A stretch of DNA of 40,668 nt from Candidatus Aegiribacteria sp. (lineage in GTDB: Bacteria > Fermentibacterota > Fermentibacteria > Fermentibacterales > JCC-6). Below, piece after piece: positions 8,956-16,059 of this stretch. The notes under the pieces were generated by a model. The model was not told the DNA's origin, did not search any database, and worked only from the letters and a program-made list of their open reading frames with translations. The translations under genes were made by a program, and so were the position numbers. Each line of letters starts with the position of its first letter. The stretch's first letter is position 1. The DNA is taken from positions 1 to 40,668 of the forward strand of contig JAIORS010000139.1 of the NCBI GenBank assembly GCA_021108005.1, given 5' to 3'.

Positions 8956-9540
8956 TTATGTATCTGACATGTCCCACCACTGCCAGATGTACCATTCGCC
9001 TGTGTTCGTATCCGGGCGGCAAATAAATAGTGTGGAACCCGATGCCAGGTAACCACCCTCTACAGTATATACTTTCAGGGTGAAAGTACGCTGCAGTTGA
9101 TATGACTGGCCTGTTGGATCGCCCGTCCATTGGCTCTGCTGATTTCCCTCAAGAACAAGATCAATAGAAGTTACATTTGTGCTATTGAACATGTTTATAT
9201 GAAACTCCTCCTCCTGATCCAGGCCCCAGTACGTATCGATTATGTCGTCACCGTTGTAATCTTGCCAGTCGATTTCCAGCAGATGAAACTCGAAATCGTC
9301 CCTGAAGCAATTAAGGTAATGCCCAATATCACGGCTGACATATGCGTACTTAAGATTTTCGAGAGCTTTGTAAGCGCTGTCAACTGGATTGTGGTACTGG
9401 GGTGGAGGAGGATCGCCTCCCGTATTAGGAGAAAACGGATTCCAGCATCCCGATACGATAATAGCCGTAATAGCGGCAGATACAACGAATACGTGTATAT
9501 GTTTATTTACTGGTTTTGAACTTCTGTTTTCATGGTTCAT
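8956..9540 (-). CDS. NTF2-like lipoprotein, hypothetical
   Basis: 194 residues from the chosen start. The N-terminal hydrophobic stretch ends IVSGC, a lipobox (Cys at ~32). After a Pro-rich linker (GGDPPPPQ), the ~130-residue domain has the pattern AYKALENLKYAYVSRDIGHY...F, then W-rich strands ending EWYIWQWWD, like SnoaL/NTF2-like folds of exported proteins. No function can be named. I chose the ATG at 9540 because GGAGGT lies 8 bases before it; the longer in-frame ATG at 9561 would place that ribosome site inside the coding region. It is the first gene of the minus-strand run and diverges from the TPR-PEGA gene. Confidence 0.8.
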   Translation of the reverse strand: MNHENRSSKPVNKHIHVFVVSAAITAIIVSGCWNPFSPNTGGDPPPPQYHNPVDSAYKALENLKYAYVSRDIGHYLNCFRDDFEFHLLEIDWQDYNGDDIIDTYWGLDQEEEFHINMFNSTNVTSIDLVLEGNQQSQWTGDPTGQSYQLQRTFTLKVYTVEGGYLASGSTLFICRPDTNTGEWYIWQWWDMSDT

Positions 9541-9558
9541 TGGAATGTACCTCCGATT

Positions 9559-9580
9559 CATATGGTATTAACACCATATG
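9559..9580. promoter_or_regulatory. Palindrome in divergent promoter region (candidate operator)
   Basis: A perfect inverted repeat: CATATGGT, six bases, ACCATATG. It lies just downstream of a candidate minus-strand promoter, at the predicted transcription start of the NTF2-like lipoprotein operon. It is too AT-rich and lacks a T-run, so a terminator is unlikely; a repressor site is the better guess. Confidence 0.4.
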
Positions 9581-9583
9581 GGA

Positions 9584-9612
9584 AAAATTGTTCCTGAAAG
9601 GCACTTCGTCAA
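9584..9612 (-). promoter_or_regulatory. Candidate promoter for the lipoprotein-subtilase operon
   Basis: Minus strand: TTGACG as -35 (9612-9607; 5 of 6), a 17-bp spacer, then AATTTT as a weak -10 (9589-9584). The predicted start (~9577) falls in the palindrome at 9559-9580. Confidence 0.35.
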
Positions 9613-9628
9613 GCTTGCAAGATATCGG

Positions 9629-9657
9629 TTGACGATTGCTTCTTTCTGCTTCATTTT
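9629..9657 (+). promoter_or_regulatory. Candidate promoter for the TPR-PEGA gene
   Basis: Plus strand: TTGACG as -35 (9629-9634), a 17-bp spacer and CATTTT as a weak -10 (9652-9657). It has the same hexamer and spacing as the opposing promoter. The transcript would start around 9664, directly at the ribosome site, giving a very short leader. Confidence 0.35.
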
Positions 9658-9674
9658 TTATGAAGGAGGATTTA

Positions 9675-10925
9675 GTGATTAATGTACTATTGTGTTTGTT
9701 AATATCCCTTATCAGTCAGGTCTCAACAGTGGATGAGGCAATTGAGCTGTATCTCAGGGGGGATATGAACGGAAGCATAACCGCGCTGGAAGCTCTTCTT
9801 GCGGGCGGAAACATCACACTGGATGAGGAAATAAGGGCCTACCACAGACTGGGAGCTGCCTATTTTGGTATAGGTGAACCCGGCAAAGCCGAATCTTCAT
9901 TCTACAACCTGTTGCAGCTTGACCCATACTACGATCTTGGACCCTGGGAAAACCCTCAGCTTAGAAGACTACTCGATAATGTCAGGCAGGAAAACATGGC
10001 CACCGTACTGGTGCAGGGGGAACCTGCTGGTGCTCTTATCTTCATGAATGGTAATTACGTGGGTTCAGCCCCCTACATTCAGGACAATCTTCTGAGCGGC
10101 CGGACGTACACTTTCGCTATTATGGCGGAAGGATACGAAACCGATGTCCAGTCCTGTGTCACACTTCCCGGACAGCTTCACACAATGATTTATCAAATGA
10201 CACCTGCTTCATCGTCCACTGAAATCGCCCTTCTCGATTCAGCATCAACGGGTGTAATCGGTCCGCAGACTGAATCATCTCATGAGACGACCGCAGAATC
10301 CGGAACGAACCTTAACTCCGATATCATCTCACCGGATACATCGATCAACATAGGTTCGCTGAACTCGGGAGCCATGACCATCGAACAGCTTAATGCCATT
10401 CTTCACGGAGGCGAACAGATGACCGCACTGGGAAACATCGGTCCGCTTTCTTCTGATACGGGAGACAACGAAGAAGCAGGATCAACTCACGAACTGATCA
10501 GGGATCCCACCAGGTTTCAGAATACCGGAAGCACCATCGAGACTTTGTCCGAAAGCCAGGCAAGAATGGTCTTTTCAGATGTGAACCTGAATACCGAAAA
10601 CGTACTTCAAACGGACCCCGGCTCCTCTTACAGTTCCAGGACCTCCGGCGAGGTGAGGGAAGTGCTGATGTCCAAGGAAAGTGCAGTAGTCTTTCTCTAC
10701 ACCAAGCATCTTAGATCCGACCCTCTGCTTTCAGGAACAGTTCTGATCGAAATGATAATCGAGCCAAGTGGCAGAATATCCGACGTTTCCATCCTTGATT
10801 CAACAACTTTTAATCCTGCTTTCGACCTTGAGTTAGCCTCAACAGTGGGAACATGGAGGTTCGGGGCTGTTGACGCAGATGAAGGACCTCTTCCCGTAAC
10901 ATACCCGTTCAATTTCTCCCGTTGA
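9675..10925 (+). CDS. TPR-PEGA-TonB_C (AgmX/PglI-like) envelope protein
   Basis: 416 residues. The N-terminal hydrophobic stretch (INVLLCLLISLISQ) is a signal peptide or membrane anchor. TPR-like helices span ~18-100. A PEGA domain lies at ~109-177 (GALIFMNGNYVGSAPY, then AEGY). A Ser/Thr-rich linker of ~145 residues follows. The C-terminal ~95 residues match TonB_C/AgmX-PglI energy-transducing tails (SGTVLIEMIIEPSGRISDV, then WRF near the end). I chose the GTG at 9675 because AAGGAGG lies 5 bases upstream; the longer in-frame TTG at 9636 lacks a ribosome site. It probably works in the periplasm bridging the inner membrane to outer-membrane or surface machinery; AgmX/PglI relatives belong to gliding and motility-associated complexes. 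No ExbB/ExbD is visible in the window. Confidence 0.85.
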   Translation: MINVLLCLLISLISQVSTVDEAIELYLRGDMNGSITALEALLAGGNITLDEEIRAYHRLGAAYFGIGEPGKAESSFYNLLQLDPYYDLGPWENPQLRRLLDNVRQENMATVLVQGEPAGALIFMNGNYVGSAPYIQDNLLSGRTYTFAIMAEGYETDVQSCVTLPGQLHTMIYQMTPASSSTEIALLDSASTGVIGPQTESSHETTAESGTNLNSDIISPDTSINIGSLNSGAMTIEQLNAILHGGEQMTALGNIGPLSSDTGDNEEAGSTHELIRDPTRFQNTGSTIETLSESQARMVFSDVNLNTENVLQTDPGSSYSSRTSGEVREVLMSKESAVVFLYTKHLRSDPLLSGTVLIEMIIEPSGRISDVSILDSTTFNPAFDLELASTVGTWRFGAVDADEGPLPVTYPFNFSR

Positions 10926-11005
10926 TTCCCGATTTACGCTACTTGTAAACACTGATAATCTGATTAACGGCAGGTAAGATAGCACTTTAAGAATCTGGAG
11001 GAAAA

Positions 11006-11596
11006 GTGAGTGAGAAAAGAGTAATCGAGATACTTAAATCATGTGATGCCCTGCTTGAAGGGCATTTCAGATATACATCTGGCCGCCATGGAAAACAGTA
11101 CTTCGAAAAAATCCGAATCGTTCAGGAACCGCAATTCGTGGACGAACTGGGCAGGATGATGGCTGCGAAGATGGATGATATCAGAGAAGATATCGATCTT
11201 GTATGCGCCCCCGCATACGGAGCTGTAGTCTTTGGATTCGCAACCGCTCTTCATATGGGAAGAAGGTTTGCCTTTCTTCAGAGGGACGTCGAAGCGAAGA
11301 TGTCTATAAGATCGGGGTTCATGGATATTGTTAAAGGCAGCAGGATTCTTCTTGTGGAAGACATATGCACCACAGGCGGCAGCATCGTTGAATCTATTGA
11401 TGCCTTGAATACAGCCGGAGCAGAAGTCCTGCAGGTGGGTCTTATCGTTGATAGAACCGCGGGGAAGCTGCAACTTGATATTCCATACAGAGCACTTTTG
11501 AGCGTGGAGGCAGTCAGCTGGGACAGTGATGAATGTCCCCTGTGCAAAGAGGGCATTCCAATAACTGTTCCGGGTTCATCCGGTAAAAAGGGATAA
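11006..11596 (+). CDS. pyrE: Orotate phosphoribosyltransferase
   Basis: 196 residues; converts orotate plus PRPP to orotidine 5'-phosphate in pyrimidine synthesis. The PRPP-binding loop is LLVEDICTTGGS with its two acidic residues. The catalytic-loop region LQRDVEAKMSIR is Lys/Arg-poor compared with the E. coli enzyme but fits the shorter thermophile/archaeal-like branch. The C-terminus CPLCKEGIPITVPGS is also typical of that branch. The start is GTG, with GGAGG 5-6 bases upstream. It lies 80 bp after the TPR-PEGA gene and ends 14 bp from the convergent diguanylate cyclase gene. Confidence 0.93.
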   Translation: MSEKRVIEILKSCDALLEGHFRYTSGRHGKQYFEKIRIVQEPQFVDELGRMMAAKMDDIREDIDLVCAPAYGAVVFGFATALHMGRRFAFLQRDVEAKMSIRSGFMDIVKGSRILLVEDICTTGGSIVESIDALNTAGAEVLQVGLIVDRTAGKLQLDIPYRALLSVEAVSWDSDECPLCKEGIPITVPGSSGKKG

Positions 11597-11610
11597 AAAC
11601 CATCAGTGTG

Positions 11611-12513
11611 TTACTTGCAAGGTACAACCCTATTTCTTCCAGCTTTCTTCGCGCGGAAAAGAGCTGAATCAGCCGCTGCAACCATTGAGGATGAATGCTT
11701 TTCGGATTTCTCCGCGGTGCAGCATCCAATACTGCAGGTAACCCTTAGATTCTCTATCTCTTTGTCTATCTGAAGAGTTGCAATCCTCGTCCTGATACGG
11801 TCGCCTATAGAGATGGATTCCTCCCTCTGTGTTCTTGGAAGAACAATGAGGAATTCCTCTCCTCCGTAGCGGCCAATCCTGTCGAACGATCTGCAGCTCT
11901 GACTGAGAAGTCTGGAAAAAGCTCTGATAACCTTGTCACCGACCTGGTGGCCGTAGGTATCATTCACCGCCTTGAATCGGTCGAGGTCCAGCATCAGTAT
12001 GCTTGTTGAAGTGACATCTCTCTTTCCCCTGTCAAGTTCCATGCTGAGCTCCTTGAGAATGGCCGCATGGTTCAGCAGTCCGGTAAGGCTGTCTGTTCTG
12101 ACAAGATACTTAAGCTGATTATTGAGATCGATCAGCTTTTTCTCAAGCTGCGCGGTTCTTACAGCTACACCTATTCTGGCCTTGAGTTCGGTCGAGTTCG
12201 TTTTCTTCGAGATATAATCATTCGCGCCAGCCCTGAGAGCCCTGCTGATGTCATTCGATCCTTCCCTTGCGCTGTTGATAATAATGTAGCAAACATGTTC
12301 AGCATCAAGTTTTCGAATTTCCCTGCAGACCTCAATACCGTCCATGCCGGGCATCATCCAGTCAAGGAGAATAACTGAAAATTCCTTCCGTTTAACTCTA
12401 TCCAGAGCCTCTTGCCCGTTGCTGACTGTAACAGGCTCGTAGCCAATATCAGTGACAACCTTCGATAGAATTTTTCGGCTTATCGGGTCGTCGTCCGCAA
12501 TCAGTATCTTCAT
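11611..12513 (-). CDS. Response regulator with GGDEF domain (PleD-like diguanylate cyclase)
   Basis: 300 residues. Receiver domain at 1-120 with acidic pocket DDD (7-9), phospho-acceptor Asp51 (LLDWMMPGMDG) and Lys103 region. A short coiled linker follows at ~121-140. The GGDEF domain spans ~140-298 with GGEEF at 217-221, so it should be catalytically competent in making cyclic di-GMP from two GTP. The inhibitory I-site RxxD is present as RSFD (208-211), implying product feedback. The start has TAGGAG 5 bases upstream. No sensor kinase is adjacent, so its partner lies elsewhere. Confidence 0.95.
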   Translation of the reverse strand: MKILIADDDPISRKILSKVVTDIGYEPVTVSNGQEALDRVKRKEFSVILLDWMMPGMDGIEVCREIRKLDAEHVCYIIINSAREGSNDISRALRAGANDYISKKTNSTELKARIGVAVRTAQLEKKLIDLNNQLKYLVRTDSLTGLLNHAAILKELSMELDRGKRDVTSTSILMLDLDRFKAVNDTYGHQVGDKVIRAFSRLLSQSCRSFDRIGRYGGEEFLIVLPRTQREESISIGDRIRTRIATLQIDKEIENLRVTCSIGCCTAEKSEKHSSSMVAAADSALFRAKKAGRNRVVPCK

Positions 12514-12529
12514 GTTCTCCTATCGGTAC

Positions 12530-12543
12530 TATTGTTCACAATA
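12530..12543. promoter_or_regulatory. Short palindrome upstream of the diguanylate cyclase
   Basis: TATTGT-TC-ACAATA is a perfect 14-bp inverted repeat in the leader of the diguanylate cyclase gene. A candidate promoter, TTGTCT-17 bp-AATATT, overlaps its upstream side on the minus strand. It could be an operator; the evidence is sequence symmetry only. Confidence 0.25.
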
Positions 12544-12619
12544 TTAACCGGTAAAGAGATTCAGACAAGACCTGTGTTTTACATTCGGAACAATCATGTA
12601 TAGGGCCTATTAATGAATA

Positions 12620-13492
12620 TCAGGGATTCTGGTTAAAAAAATCCGATAATTGCTTGTAAAGTTCGGGAGCTTTCTGCTTCATCATTTCGGGTTTTTCAAA
12701 AAACGCTTCGACAGAACAGGCGAAGAATTCGGCTGGATTTGTTCCAGCGTATTGACGAAGCATGGACTTCCCCTTGTTAACTTTCTCGAACTCCCTGTGC
12801 ATGACTTCAATCCAGGGTCGATAAGCTCCCAGTGCAAGCTCATCGGGAACGCCATCGGGACGGTATCCGTCAAGCACGTGTGCGAATTCGTGATACCCAA
12901 CATTGTACCCGTCGTTATCGTGCTGAAATCCACGAAGGAGATGTGGAAGAGATAGAATTACGTTCCCCGATGAATGGACAAGTCCCGCTGCCGCTGAATC
13001 GCTGCCTTGCAGATCGGTGGAATACGAACCATCGGTTCTAAAACCACCGGGATATACAAGAATTTCACCGAAATCTCTGTACTCCCACTCCGGCCTTCCA
13101 AAGACCAGACGAACGGCCGTTGCGGCAACAAGCAGTTCTACTTTCCTGGTTATCTCCACGTCGTCCACACCGCTTATCGTATGTTCCGCCAGGAATATTG
13201 CTATATCGGCCTCGTAGGTCCGCTTTTTATCACCGGACATCGTTTTATAGAAAGTCACATATTCTGAAAGGATTGCCCTGTCCTCACTGCTGAGAGGGTT
13301 CTCAGATATCCTTTTCCTTTTTTTGTACTTCGGATAGTATATGGCAAGGTAGTAAACCGCGCCGATGATGAAGATCACCGGGACGACTATCAGACCTTTT
13401 CGGGAAAGCATGAAAGGAAGGCTGAATAAAAGACAGGCCAGGAATGTCACTCCCAGCCGTGCCTCTATCTTCCTGCGTGGGAATATCTCCAT
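12620..13492 (-). CDS. mtfA: MtfA-like zinc metallopeptidase, membrane-anchored
   Basis: 290 residues. Two hydrophobic segments at ~14-30 and ~34-52 precede a basic stretch, so it is anchored to the inner membrane with a cytosolic domain. The catalytic motif HEFAHVLDG gives zinc ligands His201 and His205 and Glu202; the downstream NPAEFFACSVEAFFEKP is the conserved third-ligand region of the M90/MtfA family. E. coli MtfA binds the Mlc repressor and has aminopeptidase activity, but lacks these membrane segments; whether the substrate is shared is unknown. The gene starts 5 bases after the coiled-coil gene stop and has only a weak ribosome site, suggesting coupling. Confidence 0.88.
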   Translation of the reverse strand: MEIFPRRKIEARLGVTFLACLLFSLPFMLSRKGLIVVPVIFIIGAVYYLAIYYPKYKKRKRISENPLSSEDRAILSEYVTFYKTMSGDKKRTYEADIAIFLAEHTISGVDDVEITRKVELLVAATAVRLVFGRPEWEYRDFGEILVYPGGFRTDGSYSTDLQGSDSAAAGLVHSSGNVILSLPHLLRGFQHDNDGYNVGYHEFAHVLDGYRPDGVPDELALGAYRPWIEVMHREFEKVNKGKSMLRQYAGTNPAEFFACSVEAFFEKPEMMKQKAPELYKQLSDFFNQNP

Positions 13493-13497
13493 AGAGT

Positions 13498-14061
13498 CTA
13501 TACTTCTTTAATAAAATGCCGCTCTACATGTATTCGCTTCAGTTCCCTCTTGAATATCTCTTTGTCTATCTGTTCACTTTCGAGTTCATCCTGTGCTTCT
13601 TCAAGCTTATGCTCCTCAAGGCGGAAAGCTCTCCAGGCCTTGCTGTAGGCTTCTTCCAGAGCCTTCAGTTCTTCAGGCTCAATCTTCTTATCTTCGGCCT
13701 TCTCAGATGCATCCCTGGCCTTTTCAAAGGCTATTCGTGCCTCTGAAGCAAGCTTCGTTTCCTCTTTGACTTCCTGCTTGAACCCGTTGATCTCCTCTTC
13801 GCTGAAACTCATCTCCTCTTTAATATTCTCTTCGAGTTCATCAAGAAGGGGCGATAGGAAAGTTCTCATCTCCTCAATAAAACCACGATACCTGGCAATG
13901 GTTCTTACGAGTTTCTTTTCCTTACGGATGTTATGTATCTGGTTGAGTCTCTCCTGCCATTCGTGCATCTGCCGGATGCTATCAACAAGATCTTTTCTTA
14001 CAGCGTTTTTGTAGTGAATATCAGTCTTTAGTTTTCTCTCGATTGTAGTATGCTCGTTCAT
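13498..14061 (-). CDS. Coiled-coil protein of unknown function
   Basis: 187 residues, almost entirely charged helix (Lys/Glu/Arg-rich heptads) with no membrane segment. Two coiled-coil blocks are visible, ~15-95 and ~100-180. No catalytic motif. The ATG at 14061 has AAGGAG 7 bases upstream; a TTG one codon earlier is less likely. It is directly upstream of the MtfA-like peptidase and probably co-transcribed, so it may be a partner or adaptor of it (inference). Confidence 0.82.
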   Translation of the reverse strand: MNEHTTIERKLKTDIHYKNAVRKDLVDSIRQMHEWQERLNQIHNIRKEKKLVRTIARYRGFIEEMRTFLSPLLDELEENIKEEMSFSEEEINGFKQEVKEETKLASEARIAFEKARDASEKAEDKKIEPEELKALEEAYSKAWRAFRLEEHKLEEAQDELESEQIDKEIFKRELKRIHVERHFIKEV

Positions 14062-14119
14062 CAATATGCTCCTTTTTAAACAGAATTATTAAATATATCG
14101 CAGTTTCACATAGCCTCGA

Positions 14120-14148
14120 TTAATGGCTCAGAAACAGCTTTCTGTCAA
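14120..14148 (-). promoter_or_regulatory. Candidate promoter with internal palindrome
   Basis: Minus strand: TTGACA (14148-14143), a 17-bp spacer and CATTAA (14125-14120, weak). The spacer contains the perfect palindrome CAGAAA-CAGC-TTTCTG (14129-14144), a position where a repressor would block polymerase. It would drive the coiled-coil/mtfA pair. Confidence 0.4.
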
Positions 14149-14167
14149 GGTTACAAAGTGAGGGTTG

Positions 14168-14698
14168 TCAGGTTTCTCTCGAATCACTTTTCTGTTCCGC
14201 TTCCCTCTCAAGGGCCGCATAGCTGAATCTTATCCCCTCCGCCGGATCGAATTCAAGTTCATCAACAGCCTTCATGACGGCTTCCTCCGATTCTGCCTCG
14301 ATTTCAACATATCGGCCGAACCAGAGTTCATCCAGGCATATTGTAGCTTCACCAACCCTGCATTCCTTTCTCGTTTTTTTGTACCGGTAAACTACTCCGT
14401 AACCCAGAAGTTTGAATAGTTTCAGCGCATCCTCCTGGGAACACTCAAGAACAGCTTCCTCCTCATGCCGCACTTTCAACGCAGTTGCCGGAAGAGGTCT
14501 TTTGACCGTTACAAGTGTGCCTTTTCCGCAGTTCCGCAGTCGGAAAAGGGTATCCGTCTTTCTCAGAGGCCCTCCCATAAGATCAAGCACAAGATTGTTT
14601 TCTCTTACGGCATCTCCCGGTTCAACCCCGATTCTTTCCAGGTACCGCTCTACTTTTTGAAAATCATCAACTTTGAACTTCAATTCCATTTCAAGCAA
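14168..14698 (-). CDS. CYTH-domain protein (class IV adenylate cyclase / triphosphate tunnel family)
   Basis: 176 residues covering one CYTH domain. The signature ExExK is E3-M-E5-L-K7. The alternating basic and acidic strands expected in the tunnel are present: FRLR, VTVKR, KVRHEEEAVLE, YKKTRKE, CLDEL and YVEIE. Family members bind triphosphates with divalent metal and act as CyaB-like adenylate cyclases, thiamine triphosphatases or tripolyphosphatases; sequence alone does not choose, though the GRYVEIE segment is common in CyaB-like proteins. The start is TTG with GGAGGGG 8 bases upstream; the next ATG would cut off the ExExK motif. Confidence 0.88.
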   Translation of the reverse strand: MLEMELKFKVDDFQKVERYLERIGVEPGDAVRENNLVLDLMGGPLRKTDTLFRLRNCGKGTLVTVKRPLPATALKVRHEEEAVLECSQEDALKLFKLLGYGVVYRYKKTRKECRVGEATICLDELWFGRYVEIEAESEEAVMKAVDELEFDPAEGIRFSYAALEREAEQKSDSRET

Positions 14699-14767
14699 TA
14701 TTTCATCCCCTCCGGCTTAAGACACTGATTGACCTTTGCAGTATGATAACTTAAATTCGACCGTTGC

Positions 14768-14853
14768 GGAGGACTAGTCTAATTGGTAAGGCAGCGGATT
14801 TGAAATCCGCCGGGTCTAATCCCTTCGGGGTTCGAGTCCCCGGTCCTCCGCCA
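14768..14853 (+). tRNA. tRNA-Ser (anticodon UGA)
   Basis: Plus-strand tRNA with acceptor GGAGGAC/GTCCTCC, discriminator G and encoded CCA. The anticodon stem GCGGA/TCCGC encloses loop TTTGAAA, giving anticodon UGA. A long variable arm (GGG-TCTAAT-CCC) marks it as class II. The T-arm is CGGGG-TTCGAGT-CCCCG. The encoded CCA forms the first bases of the repeat element that follows. Confidence 0.93.
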
Positions 14854-14974
14854 GAAGGGGTCGGACGTCACTTGCGGCTAAAACCAGAAGGGGTCGGACG
14901 TCACTTGCGGCACTTGTATATAATAACAAGTGCCGCAAGTGACGTCCGACCCCAAATAAACGACCCCAAATAAA
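14851..14974. repeat. REP-like repeat element with perfect 27-bp hairpin
   Basis: A 28-bp direct repeat (14851-14878 and 14884-14911) contains the motif GGGGTCGGACGTC. The second copy continues into a perfect 27-bp inverted repeat (14890-14916 with 14927-14953) around a 10-nt AT loop. On the far side the 14-mer CGACCCCAAATAAA occurs twice in tandem (14947-14960, 14961-14974). Such palindromic, GTCGGAC-type units recall REP sequences mobilised in trans by Y1 (RAYT) transposases; no transposase is present here. The element begins exactly at the encoded CCA of tRNA-Ser(UGA). Confidence 0.75.
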
Positions 14975-14998
14975 AAGGAGCCCCTTTCGAGGCCCCTT
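14971..14998 (-). terminator. Rho-independent terminator of the DUF4878-like lipoprotein gene
   Basis: On the minus strand AAGGGGCC and GGCTCCTT pair (with T-G and C-G extension) around a GAAA loop, about 10 bp in all, followed by a TTTTTA run. It lies 22 bp beyond the stop of the lipoprotein gene at 15021. Its T-run borders the repeat element at 14851-14974. Confidence 0.85.
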
Positions 14999-15020
14999 CT
15001 AATTACTATATCGATACTGT

Positions 15021-15404
15021 TTAGAACATACCGCCACTGGTAATTACCCAGCTGCCGTTCTCGAGCATAAGCTCGACTTCGGATTCATCGGTTTCACCCA
15101 TAAAGGTCATTTCCATGGTTACTATTGCGGTTTCTCCGTCAATTTCAGAACCAATGACCTTGAATTCCATGGCGGACATAAGACTGAGCATGCCCTGCAT
15201 CATTTCTTTGTCTTCGTCGGACATATCTGTAATCTCAGAACGATCCGCTTCCGGCACATACTGCGCCATGGCGTCTATGTCGCCGGATTTCATAGCATTG
15301 AACGCACCGTTAACAGCATCTTCTGGAGTGCTTGCGCCTCCGCCACCACCGCAGGCCATAACAGCAAGGCCCACAACACCAAGAACAGCAAGAATCTTTC
15401 GCAT
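15021..15404 (-). CDS. Small lipoprotein with DUF4878/NTF2-like domain
   Basis: 127 residues. The signal peptide MRKILAVLGVVGLAVMAC ends in lipobox VMAC (Cys18), followed by a Gly-rich spacer. The remaining ~100 residues begin STPEDAVNGAFNAMKSGDIDAM, the usual opening of DUF4878/NTF2-like lipoproteins, and end in three beta-strands (AIVTMEMTFMG, EVELMLENGSWVI). Function unknown; probably anchored in the envelope. The start has GGAGGT 5 bases upstream, and the gene has its own strong terminator. Confidence 0.85.
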   Translation of the reverse strand: MRKILAVLGVVGLAVMACGGGGGASTPEDAVNGAFNAMKSGDIDAMAQYVPEADRSEITDMSDEDKEMMQGMLSLMSAMEFKVIGSEIDGETAIVTMEMTFMGETDESEVELMLENGSWVITSGGMF

Positions 15405-15573
15405 TTGTAACCTCCGTTTAGAGTATCAGAAGTATCGCAGATTCCGTGAGAGAATGGAAAATGCAACCCCTGAAGATCCGATTCGAACATCGAATACTAC
15501 AACAATATCGGCTACTGCGTCAACAGGAATACAATATTCGTTCTACTTGGGCATCTACTGATGTGGTGCGGAT

Positions 15574-16059
15574 TTAAAATAGTTGATCCAGAATTGGTGA
15601 ACCTGTAACCTTCCAGGAAGATCCTTCCCATAAGAATTGGATGGAAAGAGAATATCCTGAATGCCAGGTAAATACAACCTCAGCGTTTCTGCCGTTCATG
15701 GAGACTTCCTCCGAAATGACGTTTTCAAGGGGTGGCAGGTATACTCCGTCAAGCATCCTTGTGATGAAATCTCCGGTTGTCATCCATTCCAGGTCCCATG
15801 TTGTCAGGTTTATTCGCAGTTCCCTCAGAAGGGTCTCCGCCATTCCCGGGTCATTCAGAGCAAGCTCTTTCAACTGCCGGTAGCTCAATTCTATCTGAAT
15901 CCTGATGCTTTCGGACATCATGTCAAGGAACATTTCCCCGTCACTGTACTCAACCGCCTCCAGCAGATCCCAGGTGGAATCGATAGGAGTCGATGAGGAA
16001 ACCGATGAAATGGAGACAATCGTCAATAAGGTGATTATGGAATTCCGCAGTATATCCAT
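15574..16059 (-). CDS. Exported NTF2-like protein, hypothetical
   Basis: 161 residues with an N-terminal signal peptide (MDILRNSIITLLTIVSISS). The mature part follows the same plan as the neighbour at 15021: an early helix (DLLEAVEYSDGEMFLDMM), Glu-rich helices, then strands ending SSWKVTGSP. The two may be distant paralogues (inference). The start has GGGAAGG 6 bases upstream, and the first 25 bases overlap the end of the PHP gene in another frame, implying coupled translation. No function is recognised. Confidence 0.75.
   Translation of the reverse strand: MDILRNSIITLLTIVSISSVSSSTPIDSTWDLLEAVEYSDGEMFLDMMSESIRIQIELSYRQLKELALNDPGMAETLLRELRINLTTWDLEWMTTGDFITRMLDGVYLPPLENVISEEVSMNGRNAEVVFTWHSGYSLSIQFLWEGSSWKVTGSPILDQLF

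Noticed and set aside
14768-14853. Selenocysteine tRNA
   Set aside because: The anticodon is UGA (serine), not UCA, and the acceptor and D stems have ordinary tRNA-Ser lengths.
14768-14974. Attachment site of an integrated genomic island at tRNA-Ser(UGA)
   Set aside because: The repeats are only ~120 bp in total, with no integrase and no second tRNA-end copy; a REP-like element fits better.
15405-15573. Small gene on the plus strand in the 169-bp gap
   Set aside because: The open frame there is mostly antisense to the lipoprotein gene, with no ribosome site and no recognisable residues.
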